Below are positions 11,612 to 23,903 of a stretch of DNA of 64,000 nt, in pieces. The position numbers and the translations under genes are program-made. How positions within the stretch are numbered: position 1 is the stretch's first letter; each line of letters begins with the position of its first letter. The notes beneath the pieces were generated by a model, which saw only the letters and a list, made by a program, of their open reading frames with translations, made no database searches and was not told where the DNA came from. The stretch comes from Cerioporus squamosus (lineage: Eukaryota > Basidiomycota > Agaricomycetes > Polyporales > Polyporaceae): positions 496,001 through 560,000 of the forward strand of contig JABYQS010000001.1 in the NCBI GenBank assembly GCA_022592435.1. The letters run 5' to 3'.

Positions 11612-12847
11612 TTTCCTGCTGCCTCGTGGTGGTACCGACGAAAATGCTTTCAAGCTTTTGGTATACCCTGTCTGTCTGGCTCACCCTCATTGTTCTCCCA
11701 CCGGTTGTGGGTTCGTATTCCGGATGATATACTATACATACGTGTTCCATTTACTAGCCTCGCGATACTTGATCTTGCGCCATGTTGTTACCCCGCTCCT
11801 CTCCTTTGGCTCTGATTTGTTGCAGACCTTGGTAGCAGTACGATGACCTTCCGCTCCTTTTGCTTGCCTCGTAGTTCTGTCTGTCTGCGAAGACGTTGAT
11901 GCCATGTCATGTTGCATATGTTCTCGATCGGTGGAGTGCGCGACGGCTTTGACATTCAAGAACTCCGGGATTAAATTGACCATGCAACCTAGAAGGCCTG
12001 ATGGACGGAAAAGATACATACCGTGCGCAATGTGTGCGTGATGATCAGAAATAGATGACCATCTGCTACGGAAGCCGTGGTCGAGAGCAAGTGCTCCCGG
12101 ACGCATGGTTGCGCCCATCGGATTCACAGGACGTCGCGGGCGCGTCGCGACGTTCGATAGTTGGTTGACATTGCGCGGTGCCGCTGCATGCGCACCTAGG
12201 TTTGTCGGCCGTCGGGGAGAGAGGAAGGCGAGACTGGCCTCGGTGTCGGGATGCACCCAAGAGAGCGTACATGAGCCACGGCGGCGTGTGCCTTACGAGC
12301 CGACGACCGCCAAGTTGGCAAGCGCGATATTTGGCGGGAAGCGACTGCTCTTCGCGGCTACGGTCCACCACCTGGGCACGAAATATTGCCGATCCCCGTC
12401 TCCGCCTCTCTTCGCTCTTCCTTGCCCCGTACACCCACCGACCGCTGCGTCGCCGCTGCCCACCGCCGCCCCTGCCACCGTATATGCGCTGAGGCTGCCG
12501 CCGATCAATCTTTTCTGCAGCTGCTACTTATCTCTAAAGACTAAGTGCTTGTGGCGCGACCGCCTGGGTAACCGATATAGCCATTCCCGCGACTCCGGGA
12601 CTGAACAACTGGTCGACGAACGCGCTCCTGCGCCCCGCTCTGCCAGTCGTGTCTCGCTGTCCGTGCTCCTGCTTCGTCTTATACTCGAACAATAGCGGCC
12701 CACACGAGTTGCTAGCCTATAACGGGGCTTTTGTTTGCTCGAACAAGCGATTCTCCCGGTTTAGAACCGTGACGGCTTGCTTGCTCGGACGAGAAATACG
12801 ACGCGTCCGCCGCGCACGGCCTGCCCCGCACAACCCGCACAACCGCC
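11612..12847. other. Intergenic, 1236 bp
   Basis: Septin 3' UTR, then a long upstream region and leader for the MIT-domain gene. ORFs here are short, overlap on both strands and show no recognisable protein. CT-rich tracts at 12400-12480 look like leader sequence. Confidence 0.5.
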
Positions 12848-15800
12848 ATGGAACTCGACTACGACAGTAGGCCGGTGTCTGCGATGCATAGAGGGAGGGA
12901 CTGGGGAACGACGGCGCTTAGTGGGCCTACAACCTCACCGGTAGCTACCTCGTCCAACTTCGCGTCGCGCCGTCGCTCAACTGCGGGACACACTCCCCCT
13001 CCTCCCCCTGGCCCGCCGCCCTCACAGCCTATCCCCAGTCTGCCCTCTGTCATGGGCCTATCACGCTACGAATCCTATGATGGGATGCCAGATGCATCAG
13101 GATCAGCCTCCGATGTTCCCAACATGAACGCAACATATTCCCGCCCATCGCCTTCGCCCGGTCTGGCTGCAGTCACCGCTTTCTCCCAAGCTCGATACGC
13201 ATCTGTCTCGAACACGGGCTACCCGTCCCCCACTCTAAGCGGCTCCTCCTCCAGCGACAATCTCGCAGATTCACCACCTCCCTCCATCCTCCGTGCCCCC
13301 ACAGCACAGCCGCCCGCGCCCGCGCACGAACTCTCTGCGGACAGGCTTCTCATGCCACCCACCGACCAGAGGTCGTCCAACCAGTCCAGGCCATCTTCGC
13401 GACGGGCTCTGACCAAAGCCCTTGAGCTCGCGCGAGAAGCAGTACGACTCGACTCGACAAACGACGATCCACATGGGGCAGTCATGGCGTATGCGAAGAG
13501 TGTGGCGTTGCTCAGTGAGGTGATGGAGCGGGTGATGAGGGGCGAGGACAGCACAGAGAGCTCGCGACGTAGGAATGGGAGGAGGAGAAGCGTGGTGGCT
13601 CAAGAAGAGGAAGTGCGACGGCTGAAATCCATTGTGAGTGGCATACTTGAGGTTTGGGGCTTGAGATCTAAGCGACTCGTCCGTGCATGCAGCATGATAC
13701 GTACGCGGATCGTATGAACATCCTCAGCGTTGTCTACGACATTCCCCTCCCACCACATTCGCCCCCGTCCGGATCCAATATCTCTGTGTCAAGCGACTCA
13801 ACCCGCCCCTCCTCACCGTCATCCATATCGCCCACTTCAGAGGCTTCTGATGTCAGCAGCCACCCGCGCTCTCCTTCAAGATCGCGTGAGCGAGAGAGTC
13901 GATTCTCTTCCGAGACAGCGCGAGCGGACAATGTCACGGACGACGAGTCTTCGCTGAGTCGTAACAGCAGCTACACCAGTCTCTCGCCTCTTGCGTCTGG
14001 GCGCCCGCTACACTCCGCCCATGGGACTGCCTCTCCAGTCCATCCATACGCTGCAGCAGCAGCGCCAGTATCTGTTTCACCAGTAGGATCGGTACCTGGG
14101 ATTGGTTCACGTACATCAGTCATCCGTTCTAGGCCCCGCGCATCATCAACACTACCTCCTCCAGCACCTCCCCCGACCACTCTTCCTCCGCCGGCCCCCT
14201 CACCCACACGAGCAGAATACTCCGAGCTTATCACGCCTACGCAGACCTTGCGACCAGTTGACATTGTCCGCTCCCGCGGTAACTCGGTGAGCCACAAGCG
14301 CACTAGTTCAGGTGGTCGGTTAGCTGCTCTCCGTGAAGAGTCGCTCGATAGCGGCGTCTCCCATGAATCGACCCATCCTGCTGAAGAGCCACCTCGTTCA
14401 AGATCCCGCTTGAACGTCCACCCGCAGCACCAACATGGCTCGTCACCTCCCCTTCCGCCACTACCGCCCCCGTCCGCCATAGATGCTGCCACACCTAGGC
14501 ACCCTGGTCCGTCTGAGCCTTCGTCGCCTCCGGCCCCGAGCAGCCCAGGGAATTTCATGACACCTCGGCCAAGGGGAGGATCCACGTTATCGGTTCGCTC
14601 GGAGGTGACTCCGACTAGCAAGCCGACGCTAATCAACACGTCGCCGGCTTTGGGCACCATCTCGCAGCGCAGAACGAAGACATCTGCTCCTCCAACCTCT
14701 GGTTCGGATGCTCCTTCTCCCACGGATTCAACCGCGTCAGCAGCTTCTGTGCCGAACATGGGTTCGCGAATGGCGTCGGCTCTCCCTGCGAGCACCGTGT
14801 CAAGTCTCGGGATCGGCGGACGCAGTCGTGCCTCGTCCCAGCCGGGTAGGCGTCCTTCCATAGTCACTGCGAATTCATACCCAGCTCCTTACCCTGTATC
14901 GCAAGGTGGCTCGCCAGCACCTAGGAAAGTCTCGATACCCTCCCGTCTCAACCCTTCCGCACCACCGCAAATCACCGTCAACACGGCGATCCTGTCACCG
15001 CCACTGACGCTGTCGGCTCTTTCGCTCACCTCGCCGCCGCTCGTCCCGCCACCCCCGATACCCTACGCAAATATACCCGCTGCCCCCCTCTCTCCTCTCC
15101 CTTCATCTGCGCCGCCAGAGGCGCAACGGAAACCCTACCACATGATGTTCCTTCTCCGACAGACGATGACATCCAAAACCGGCGGCTATATCACACGACG
15201 ACTGCACGTTCCACAAGAGGTGTGGTCGCAAGGAGGCGCAAAGCTCACGAACGTACCCGAGAAGATCCGCGTCGTCGAGGTCCTCTGTTCGGCACTCGAA
15301 GAGCTTCAGCACTGGAGCGCGGAGTACTTCGGTGCGGGCAACGTGAGCAGTGGGATGGCGCTGGGCATCGGGGCGATTGGGAGGAAGGAGGGAGAGGCGT
15401 GGGCGGCCAAGCTGGAGGACTTCTCGACCGTGTGCGATGGTGTCGTTGGTCAGTTTGGGAAGAAGTTGGGGGTCGGGGAGGGATTCATCACCAAGAAGAG
15501 CAGTGGCGTGAGTGCTTTATCATCTCTCGAGCTGTAGGCATGTGATCCGACGCGTCGCATCTCGTAGGTCACCTCCTGGGGAGGACGTCTCACTCGACAG
15601 TTCGACAAAATTACGAACGGGAAGAAGTGCGTATATCTTGCCGCTGCATTGTGGTCCCATATGATACTGACCGACGATCTGAATTCATAGCCTAGACTCT
15701 CCGGCGTTGTACGTACAAGGCCTCTCGAAGCTCTTCCAAGCAGCCCAGATCCTCGACGAGCACACGAAGGCTGCGTCTTCAGGCGCTGTCGCACCGCTCT

Positions 15801-15958
15801 ATGCTGCCTTCCCACCCGACATCCGCGTCGCCCTCGAAAACAAGCTCAGGCACGCCTCCGAGTTCTTCGCCAAAGTCGTGCTCACCTTCGTCATCCGCGA
15901 CATGGCCCTTCTCTTGGACAAGTACGTGAAGAAGTGCGAGAAGTGGCTCGCAGAGTAG
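12848..15958 (+). CDS. MIT-domain protein, large and mostly disordered
   Basis: Exons 12848-13633, 13693-15507, 15568-15626, 15691-15958; 975 residues. The N-terminal 180 residues are Pro/Ser-rich. Residues about 185-270 form a helical segment (ALTKALELAREAVRLDSTND, then MAYAKSVALLSEVMERVM) that fits a microtubule-interacting-and-trafficking (MIT) three-helix domain. The middle (about 280-750) is low complexity with repeated Pro runs, probably disordered and rich in possible SH3 and phosphorylation sites. The last 220 residues are folded and conserved-looking (RQTMTSKTGGYITRRLHVP, later LYVQGLSKLFQAAQILDEH and LLDKYVKKCEKWL). MIT domains bind ESCRT-III tails or microtubules; the C-terminal domain is one I remember only from uncharacterised fungal MIT proteins. 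Role inferred as membrane trafficking, not shown. Confidence 0.8.
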
Positions 15959-16898
15959 GGAGGCCCAGTTGGTTGGCACATCATCGTTTGCGCTCGGACG
16001 GACGGATGGCCGGGTCTTGCATGGAGGATCTCTAACAGCAGCAACACCAACACGAATCAGGAGGAGGAAGGAACATCATGAATTTGGCGGTCGTTCATCC
16101 AGCGTGTACTCTTCTCACTTACCCCCACGGGCAGACATCGTACATACATTCGGCAGGACACACACCACATGCATCCATACATACCACTTTTGTCTTACGC
16201 GCGCGGGGGGTTGGGTGGTCTTTTAGGCAGCAGTTTGACTTGTTTCGACGCAACGCATCGTGTAAGATTTATGCTCACGGAATAGATGTTTTCCTGCGTT
16301 TTTGTTGAGTCTTCCTCGTATATAGTTATGTTGTTTTCTTCACGCTTTCTGGTTCTGAAGCTTGCCTTGGATCACGGCCGCCACGCTTTCCCCTTTCTTG
16401 TACATATAATATTCAATCCTGAATCCAATCATCTCTACCGCTGTAATGTGGGCAACAGACCGTTGACACGAGGCGATGATCCGGATTGTCAAGTACATAC
16501 ATGCATGAACGAAGACGTAGCTGCGAGCCAAATGATAGATGCAAATCCAGGAGTACACTGAGGGGTGGGCATGGGACATAGCCATGGACATGAGAGAATG
16601 CCAGGATGATCCACGAACAGAGGAGATAGAAAGGGGGTATGGCAGGCGCGCGCGAGGGGCACCGAAAGGGCGATGGAGATATACAGACGATGAGTTCCAG
16701 TATGGATGCTTTTGAGACGTGTGATGAGGATGGAAGGGTCCAGGAGTTCGATATCGGACGATGCATGAACGGGATGTGGATGGAACGATCATGGTGTAGG
16801 CGTCAATGAAGGCCGAGAGGGCAGCGCGGGTAACCAGTGGTTCATAGTCCGCTGTATAGGCATGAATCTCGGACACGAACATATGCGGACAGTCCGGC
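15959..16898. other. Intergenic, 940 bp, between convergent genes
   Basis: Contains the two 3' UTRs of the MIT-domain gene (+) and the IES1-like A gene (-). AT-richer patches (around 16260-16450) fit termination regions. No coding feature supported. Confidence 0.5.
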
Positions 16899-19049
16899 TC
16901 ATCGCGCCCCGAGCGCGATCATTGGGCTAACAGGGTTCACGTTGTACGTTGGACCGAGTTCTCGGGGTGGCGTGGGCTCTTTGCCACGCAGACGGCTGAT
17001 GATACGTAAACGGAGCACTGTGAGAGAGGAATGAGACACGGATTGAGCAAACGCGGCCACAAAGCAGCCGAACAAGGGCACAAACCATAGTCAAGTCGCG
17101 TGTTCTCGTCAGCGTACATTTCGTCGTCCGAGTCCATCAAGGGGTCAGTCGTCATCGAAACATGCCAAGCCTCTGCAGAGGAGACCGTCCCAGTTAAAAG
17201 GTCAGGCGAAGACAAGCTACGGACTACACTCACGTTCTAGCATCGTGCGATTTGGCGTCTCGGGAGAGGACGGTGCGGACTTCGGTGCGGCATATACCGG
17301 CCGGGAATACGGCGGGCGTCCAGAAGGGTGCTGGTAGGGCTCGTGAACGAAAAGAGGGGTCTGCGAGCCATGTCCTCGAGGCTTCCGCGACTGAGTCCGT
17401 AGCGGTTTCCCATTGCTATGTTGCAGGGAGCAACACTGGGGCTCGACGGACGACGCGGGTAGGGGTCGGCAGCGGCACGCGGGAATGCCGTTGCTTCTGA
17501 GGGGTAGTCATGAAGAGCATGTCGCCCAAGGGACGGAGTAGGTTGGCGACGATCAACCCAATGTTGAGGTCGGGGGGATGGAAGAGATCGCACTGGCGGC
17601 CGTCCAGGTCCTGTGCGAAGATTCAGTAGAGGTCGTGGCCAGGTAACGGCAGACATACCCTCCAACATGTCTTCTTCCCTGTGGACATATGTCATAGAAT
17701 AGTGACTGTCCGCAGGGGAGACCTCCCTCATTCTCAAGGCGGAGCCTATATCGGCATGATCCTTGCCCTTCCCCCGGCCGCGCCCCTTCGAGGCACTAGC
17801 CTGGGGTCTTGTAAGATCGCTTTCTGACTCCTTCGCGAACTCTTCCTTGGCCTTCGTTTCGAGGAACCGCCTCCGAAGATCAGTCATGTCCAGTCCGCGT
17901 TGATGTTCCTCTGCGGTGTCTACGTTCTCCGCCGCGGCCCCTTCCTTAGAGAGGTGGACAAATGGTGGAGCCCGGTCTGGAATGCTCTCGGGACTCGAGT
18001 CGGAGAAGGGGTTGGGTGTGGACGCCTCGTGGAAATGATAGCAGAGCCAGAGAAACGCGCGGGCGCGCGACTGAGAAGATATGTTCACGGGAGTGAAGAG
18101 GTCCAAGAAGTCAACCGGTGCACGGGGTGCAAAGTGAGTTCGCGCGATCTCCTGTGAGCGTCCCCAGACAAGGCGACGGTCAGTCACATGCGTAGAGCAT
18201 TGGTCGCGCATTGATAAACTTACCGTGGAGTGGCTGGCAAAGACGAAGATGAGGTTGACTATGCTGGTAGGAGGGACCTTCCCAGAGCGCTCGATAAACG
18301 GACATGAACATCGGCTAGGTCACAAGACAAGACAAAAGGTCTTACTTACAGACCGTGCGAGAACGTCATTTGGGGTGGTGACCATTCCCTGCGCCTCGTC
18401 TGGCAGGAAACACGTCTTGAGGATATTCTTTATCCGCGGGGCGTCCTGGAGGTTCCCATTCGTGCGCTGCAGAGCCGGAACGGGATGGTACGTCCTGAGG
18501 GCGGTCTTCATCTCAGGAAAGACTAGCAGATCGAGTGCATTGTTAGTAACATTTGGCGATATGTTGGCAGCACAAGTGCCGGTAACAGATGGCATACAGT
18601 GGCAGACAGCTGACTGGATGTATGCGGGCTCGCGACAGGGGACAGACGGAGTGCAACTCACAGGCCATCGTCGTATTGATCCTGCCAACATTCGAGAGAA
18701 GCGAGATCATGGCAAACTCGTTGCCGAACTCGGGGGCTTCCCTGATTTTGTCTCGAGACGCCTTCGAGCACCGCGGGGAGTGTATCAACGCATTGACATA
18801 GAGGTCGCGGAAGGTGACCTTGGTACCGGCAGGATCACCGCGTATAGTTGTGTACGGATCGGTGAAGACGGCGTTCTTGTCGGTGAAGATGGAGTAGAGG
18901 AGGTCATACTGGAGGTCGACGCGTGTGAGGGGTTCGCCGTCCTGGCGTTTGACGGCGAGGTTCTTCTTGTGCTGCGACGAGGAGCTGTAGCGAAACGGTG
19001 AGCGACGCGTGGAGGACGCTGAGGACGCGACAGACCCTGACGGCGGCAT
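16899..19049 (-). CDS. IES1-like INO80-complex subunit, paralogue A (frame lesion)
   Basis: Proposed exons, plus coordinates: 18662-19049, 18350-18522, 18224-18289, 17659-18151, 17437-17610, 17234-17390, 17086-17172, 16899-17017, about 551 residues. The N-terminal half has GEPLTRVDLQYDLLYSIF, NVGRINTTMAFFPEMKT, TYHPVPALQR and GNLQDAPRIKN, which I recognise as the fungal Ino-eighty-subunit-1 family, a chromatin-remodelling subunit in the nucleus. The C-terminus has QAWHV, DENTRLDYG and SRLRGKEP, mirrored in paralogue B at 37-39 kb. With canonical splicing the exon ending at 17659 leaves one nucleotide too many for the next exon (DLDGRQCDLFHPPDLNIG). Removing one G of the run at 17658-17660 restores both frame and splice site. 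The exons between 17234 and 17660 are therefore tentative. Alternative: the protein ends at 17237 in another frame. Confidence 0.65.
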
Positions 19050-19602
19050 GGGGAGCGCGGGTCGGAGAGGTGGTGGTCGAGGACAGAAGGGCGGGAGAGC
19101 CTAGAGGTGATGGCCTTGGGCACTTTGCATCCAAACGTTGTTTCCGCCACATTTACGGCAGGGAAGCCCGATGCGATCTCGTAGCCTGCACGCTACGGGC
19201 GATCTCTTACGCCCGCCGATTACCTAATAAGTCGCTGCAGATAATTAATTCGATTGACCGAGGACGCTATCCTCGCCTCTGCCTCGCCTGATGTCCTCTT
19301 CACGCCCATATCAGTCCCGCCCCGCCCACAGCTGCGACCGCGCCCTCTTCGCCATCATCGACATCTCCGACCACCACCGCCCACAATCCCCGCACATGCG
19401 GGAGCTCGCCCGGACGCGACGCGACACGACGCACTCTCTGACGCCGACGCGAACGTCATATCTACACAATGTCTCCACCTCGGTACCCCCTGCATAAATC
19501 AGTCGCCAGACACACTCTGCACGTCTTGTGCAAGCTGCCAACATTCCACTACTGTCGTTATCACCGATCGTGAACAAAGTCCGCCTGCCTGCTGTTTGCA
19601 AC
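19050..19602. other. Divergent intergenic region, 553 bp
   Basis: Lies between the start of IES1-like A (minus) and the start of the erythromycin-esterase-family gene (plus), so it carries both promoters. A short AT-rich patch (taataagtcgctgcagataattaattcg, described by position 19226-19254) is the lowest-GC spot. No coding feature. Confidence 0.5.
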
Positions 19603-21576
19603 ATGGTGGCCGAATCAATCAGAGAGAAAGAAGTCCTCCGAGCGCACTCCCACCGGCTCTCTTTTGCCTCATCCTCATACGACCCCCCATCAACGCTGTC
19701 GGTAAGTCTGCTTCGCGCCTGTTCCCGCGAAACACCGTTCCGATCACCACCCGCCGCGGCAGGCGAGGCCCAGGTCGTCTTGATCGGGGACGGCTCCCAT
19801 GGAACATACGAGTTCTACGCTCACCGCGCGAACATCACCAAACGCCTGATTGAAGAAAAGGGCTTCACAGCCGTAGCTATAGAAGCAGACTGGCCAGACG
19901 CATTCAGGGTTAACAGGTGACGTGAAGAGTGGCTTGTCGTGCGTGTCGATGCTCATCCGGGTTGGTCAATGTCTGAAGGTACATCCATGGCGGACAACTT
20001 CGGTCAGGCAAGATCAAGAATGCCCGTGATTCTCTCGCTGAGTTCGAAAGGTGCGCCTTGTACTGTAGCGTTCGGGTCCATTCTGCACCGGGACTAAGTC
20101 CCCGCAAGGTTCCCGAAGTGGATGTGGAAGAACGAAGTGATGCCCCCGTTCATCGAATGGCTCAAGCAACACAATCAGAAGGTCGTCGACACCACGGGCG
20201 ATCCCTCTCAGACCGTCTCTTTTTACGGCATGGACTTGTACTCGTTGCACCGGTCCGCACAACAAGTGATCGAATATTTGGAAAAGGTTGACCCGGAAGG
20301 TGCCAAGGCAGCTCGGAAGAAGTACGTGACGCTCTCTCCAGAGACTTGCCCACATTCCGAGCTAACTTGCGGATGCAAGATACAACTGCTTCGAACGTTT
20401 CGGGGAGGACACTATGAGGTATGCTTACGAGACACAGTTCGGCCTGAAGAAGGTAGATGCCCGTCTAACTTAGTGACGTTGGTGTATACTCACTGCTACT
20501 CAGGACTGCCATCGTGAAGTCGTAGAGAACCTCAAGGCACTCCTTCGTGACCGCCAAAGGATCATCGAGCAAGAGATGGCCGAAAACAAGGACGGGCATC
20601 CTCGCGAAGAACAGTTCGTCGCAGAGATGAATGCTTTGGTCGTGAAGGACGCAGAAGAGTACTACCGCACTATGATGACGGAAGACGTCCTGAGCTGGAA
20701 CTTGCGGTCAGTCATCATGCTCTGAGTGCTCTTCCACGTTACTGACGCAACATATGTTGTAGCGATGATCACTTCGCGAGAACTCTCGCCGGCATCGCTC
20801 AGTTCTTGGGTGCCGAGAAGGGTTTCGGCAGAGCGAAGATTGTCGTGTGGGCTCACAACTCTCATGTTGGGGATGCAAGAGCTACCGATATGGGTAAGAG
20901 ACGACGTAAGTTGACGTACAATGTGCGAGAAGTGTGCGAGAAGCCTCGTGCTCACATGTGTTCACATACATCAGGTGAAATCAATGTCGGTCAGCGTTGT
21001 CGTGAGATCTTCGGCGACGACCAGGTTTTCAATATCGGATTCCTCACTAACCGGGGTACCGGTAAGTCGCATGTAATCTACCTCCGTGCTTCTGGGTAAT
21101 TCATTGCAAAGTACCTTTCCAGTCACTGCTGCGCACAACTGGGACGAACCTCCCTACTTGCAGAAGATGAACCCTCCCATCGACAATTCCATTGAGGCCG
21201 TATTCGATAAGTGGGCCGACGATGACTGCTATGTCGTCACGCACCAAATTGCCACCGATGAGACGGGAAGAACGAAGAAGGTGCCGGTCTCCGAGGACCT
21301 GTCAGAGTAAGTCCTTCGACATACCTGCGAGACATCACTGACACACGGTCTGCGCCGGACAGTTTCTTGGACCGTCCCCGCTACCAACGATTCATCGGCG
21401 TTATCTATAGACGGCTCACGGAGATCCCGTCGCATTATTCGAAGTGCAATGTCGCTCAGCAGTACGACGCTGTTGCGCACATTCGGGACTCAAGAGGCAT
21501 CCAGCCGCTGGAGCGAGAAGATACCTGGAGGGGCCCGAAGGCGGAACAAGACCAGACGTTCCCCTTCGGCTTGTGA
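19603..21576 (+). CDS. Erythromycin esterase family protein
   Basis: Exons 19603-19916, 19979-20050, 20109-20321, 20380-20452, 20504-20706, 20763-20905, 20975-21061, 21123-21306, 21363-21576; 500 residues. Family blocks are [15 protein letters not shown] (His at about 66), [40 protein letters not shown] and NRGTVTAA. This matches the EreA/EreB-like hydrolase superfamily, whose bacterial members open macrolide lactones with an activated water. The fungal substrate is unknown and cytosolic location is inferred because no signal peptide is seen. An in-frame 66-nt segment (19700-19765) with a GTAAGT donor could be an intron; I read through it. The C-terminal 60 residues ([20 protein letters not shown] onward) match the known family end. 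Confidence 0.87.
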
Positions 21577-22146
21577 TGTGCCTTGCGACATCAGTTGTGG
21601 ATCCAAAATAACAATGGGCTTTGAATCCTGGTCCGCGTACAACGGTATGTTGTCTTACTGTGTCACCAGTCCACTCACCTGTACAATATGTACGAGTACA
21701 GTAGCAAACACTATCTATGTTTGCATAAACCTGACAGTAACTTTCCGTTGATCTCCACCTGTCGAAGCTTGAGTGAGTGTCTATACCCGCTTCCGCCGCA
21801 GACATAGCCACACCGTCAACGGAGGTGGGTAACGATCAGCTAGGATCCAGTGAAGCATCTCGGGGATGATCATCACCGCGTCGCGTCTCCCATTGGCTCT
21901 CACGCGACGCTCCGTTCCGTGCAAACTAGACGCGACTTGACGCAACACGTCCGATACCCAGGATGTCGGCAGACTTGATGATAGCGACGCGAATAGCTCC
22001 CCAGAGTCAAAGGCCTCGCGCGCAGCGCCCCCGCCTTGGAGCTCGTCCTTCCCGGACGCTCGCCATCCCGAGCTCTTCCTCCGCTTTCACTTTCTTCTTC
22101 GCTGCTGCCCGAGCGGGATGCTGGGCATTCCCTTCGGTTTCTCTCG
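21577..22146. other. Intergenic, 570 bp
   Basis: 3' UTR of the esterase-family gene and promoter of the membrane-protein gene. CT-rich leader directly before 22147. No coding feature supported. Confidence 0.5.
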
Positions 22147-23903
22147 ATGACCTTCCTCTCTTTCTCTGTATATGTTCAGCTACTCTTAATCTGCTTTGCT
22201 TTCACGATATCGCTTCCGCATGCCGCTGGCGCGCCGCTCAATGCTACGATACGTCTCGACAGTCCTTTGGTCTCCTTCACCCCTGGTTGGCGCGTGGCGA
22301 CATTTGGAGGCTCGGGGCAGCAGTTCGCGTTCACGAATGGGCAGAATGAGGAGCTGCAGGTCACCTTACCGCGTGAGTTGTGCCTGCTCCTCGATCAATC
22401 GTGCTACATTGACACGGGCGCTTCTCTGACACTCGTCGCAGAGAACACCAGTGCGGTCTTCTACCAAGGCTTCAAGGTCGCCGGTGGATCGTTGTACTTT
22501 GCATGCGTAGACTGCGACACGACTGCGGCACAGGGTCCGAACATCGTCGTGGTCGACGCACACGATGACACCGAGAACGGGACTCAGCCTCCGGTGAGTG
22601 ACATACTGTGCTCGTGCCGTCCGTACACGCAAGGCTCAGTGTATGCTTTCTGGGCGGACTGTCAGGAAACGTTGTTCTCCTTCACCGGCCTGGACCCCAC
22701 AACGACTCATCTGCTGACCGTTGTCAACTTGGAGGATGACCGCTTCGATCATACCAGTCAGATAACGTTTGACTCGCTCGTCGTGACTGTCGGGGCACTG
22801 GGTACGTTTGCTCGTCCGTTCTCCATACTTTGGCTGACCTCCGTCCAGCGGACAACTCTACTTCGACAGGTGCCTCTACCACTTCCGCCACCTCTACGGG
22901 CAGCGGCGGCGGCATTCCGACGATCACCGTGACTGCCGGGCATGGCCCGAAGCAGTCGGCCGGCTCTGCCTCGGGTAGTGTCGGTCAGTCCAGTGCTGCT
23001 GGTGGTACCGGTGCAGCCACAAGCGCGGTGACCTCGCTCTCATCGTCGGACAGCCAACCCGCAGGTTCCCAGACGACCGTGGCTGGGACGGCGACCTCGG
23101 ACACGGGAGCATCTGTGACAGGAACGGTTATTGGAACGCAACCCGCTAGCACCTCCCAAGCTACGCAGACACAGAGCACGGGAGCTACGGGTGCCCCTAC
23201 GTCCTCCGGGACAGCAGGATCTTCGCCCACCTCTGCCACGGACAGCAATGGTGGTAACGGCAGCGGCACTGGCACACCGGGAGCGTCCCAGACAGCTGGA
23301 AGTTCTGCGACCACTGATGGCGGGACTGCGCCAGGTGGTTCAAGTTATGCTGCTCCAACCGTGGGGTCCGGCTCGAACACATCCTCCGCTGCCACCGGGA
23401 GCGGGACCTCTGGATTATCGAACAACGGGGCCGCTCCTTCAGGGGGAGTGTCACAGACGGTCATCATCGCAGTCGCAATCGTCGCATCTCTGGTCGTCCT
23501 CTCGCTACTTGCAGCGATCATATGGCTGCTACTACGCAGCCAGCCGCCTCCAGCGGACCCAGAGGGGGCTTCGGGGTTGATGCGTGAAGCACCAACAACC
23601 GCAATCATATCGGGCCCCATCGCCCTCGCCCCAATGCGTCCTCCGAATCCCTTCGCAGACACTGTCCCCGCCCACGTCCCCATTGACGAGCCTTCTCCTG
23701 TGGAAGAAGTTCTTGCAGCACCACCTCCCCGCCCGCCTCGTAAGCCCCGCCGCGACTCCTCCAGCGAGCGCAGTACTGATGAGTTGATTCCAGCTCCTCT
23801 TCCACCGAAGAGTCCACTGAGGATAACCTTCAACAACAAGCCGCCACCCCCAGCGTGGATCGGCCGTGTGCCGCGCACACCCCCGCCATCTACACCGACT
23901 TGA
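22147..23903 (+). CDS. Mucin-like single-pass plasma-membrane protein
   Basis: Exons 22147-22593, 22666-22801, 22849-23903; 545 residues. Order: signal peptide (about 1-27, LLLICFAFTISLPHAAGAP); an ectodomain with paired cysteines and a motif ending in DHTSQITFDSLVVTV; about 190 residues of Ser/Thr/Gly-rich, probably O-glycosylated stalk; one membrane span (VIIAVAIVASLVVLSLLAAI); then a cytosolic tail rich in Pro and basic residues (PPPRPPRKPRR). The layout is that of fungal surface sensor-like proteins (Mid2/WSC-like design) but no WSC domain is seen. An in-frame 72-nt segment (22594-22665) starts with GTGAGT and is treated as an intron because its removal restores the ectodomain core. The PxxP tail could bind SH3 proteins (inference). 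Confidence 0.75.

Noticed and set aside
13971..14867. 298-codon open frame antisense to the MIT-domain gene
   Set aside because: Antisense frames stay open in GC-rich, Pro/Ser-rich coding DNA. It shows no domain, and the plus strand is clearly coding.
17237..17610. Alternative frame of IES1-like A ending at 17237 (GPGRPPV onward)
   Set aside because: It is reachable by normal splicing, but it drops the C-terminal exons (LDYG, SRLRGKEP) shared with copy B, so a single-base error is judged more likely. Kept as an alternative.
19700..19765. Possible in-frame intron in the esterase-family gene
   Set aside because: The donor GTAAGT is good, but the needed acceptor skips a better AG. Read-through preserves the frame, so it is kept coding with a note.
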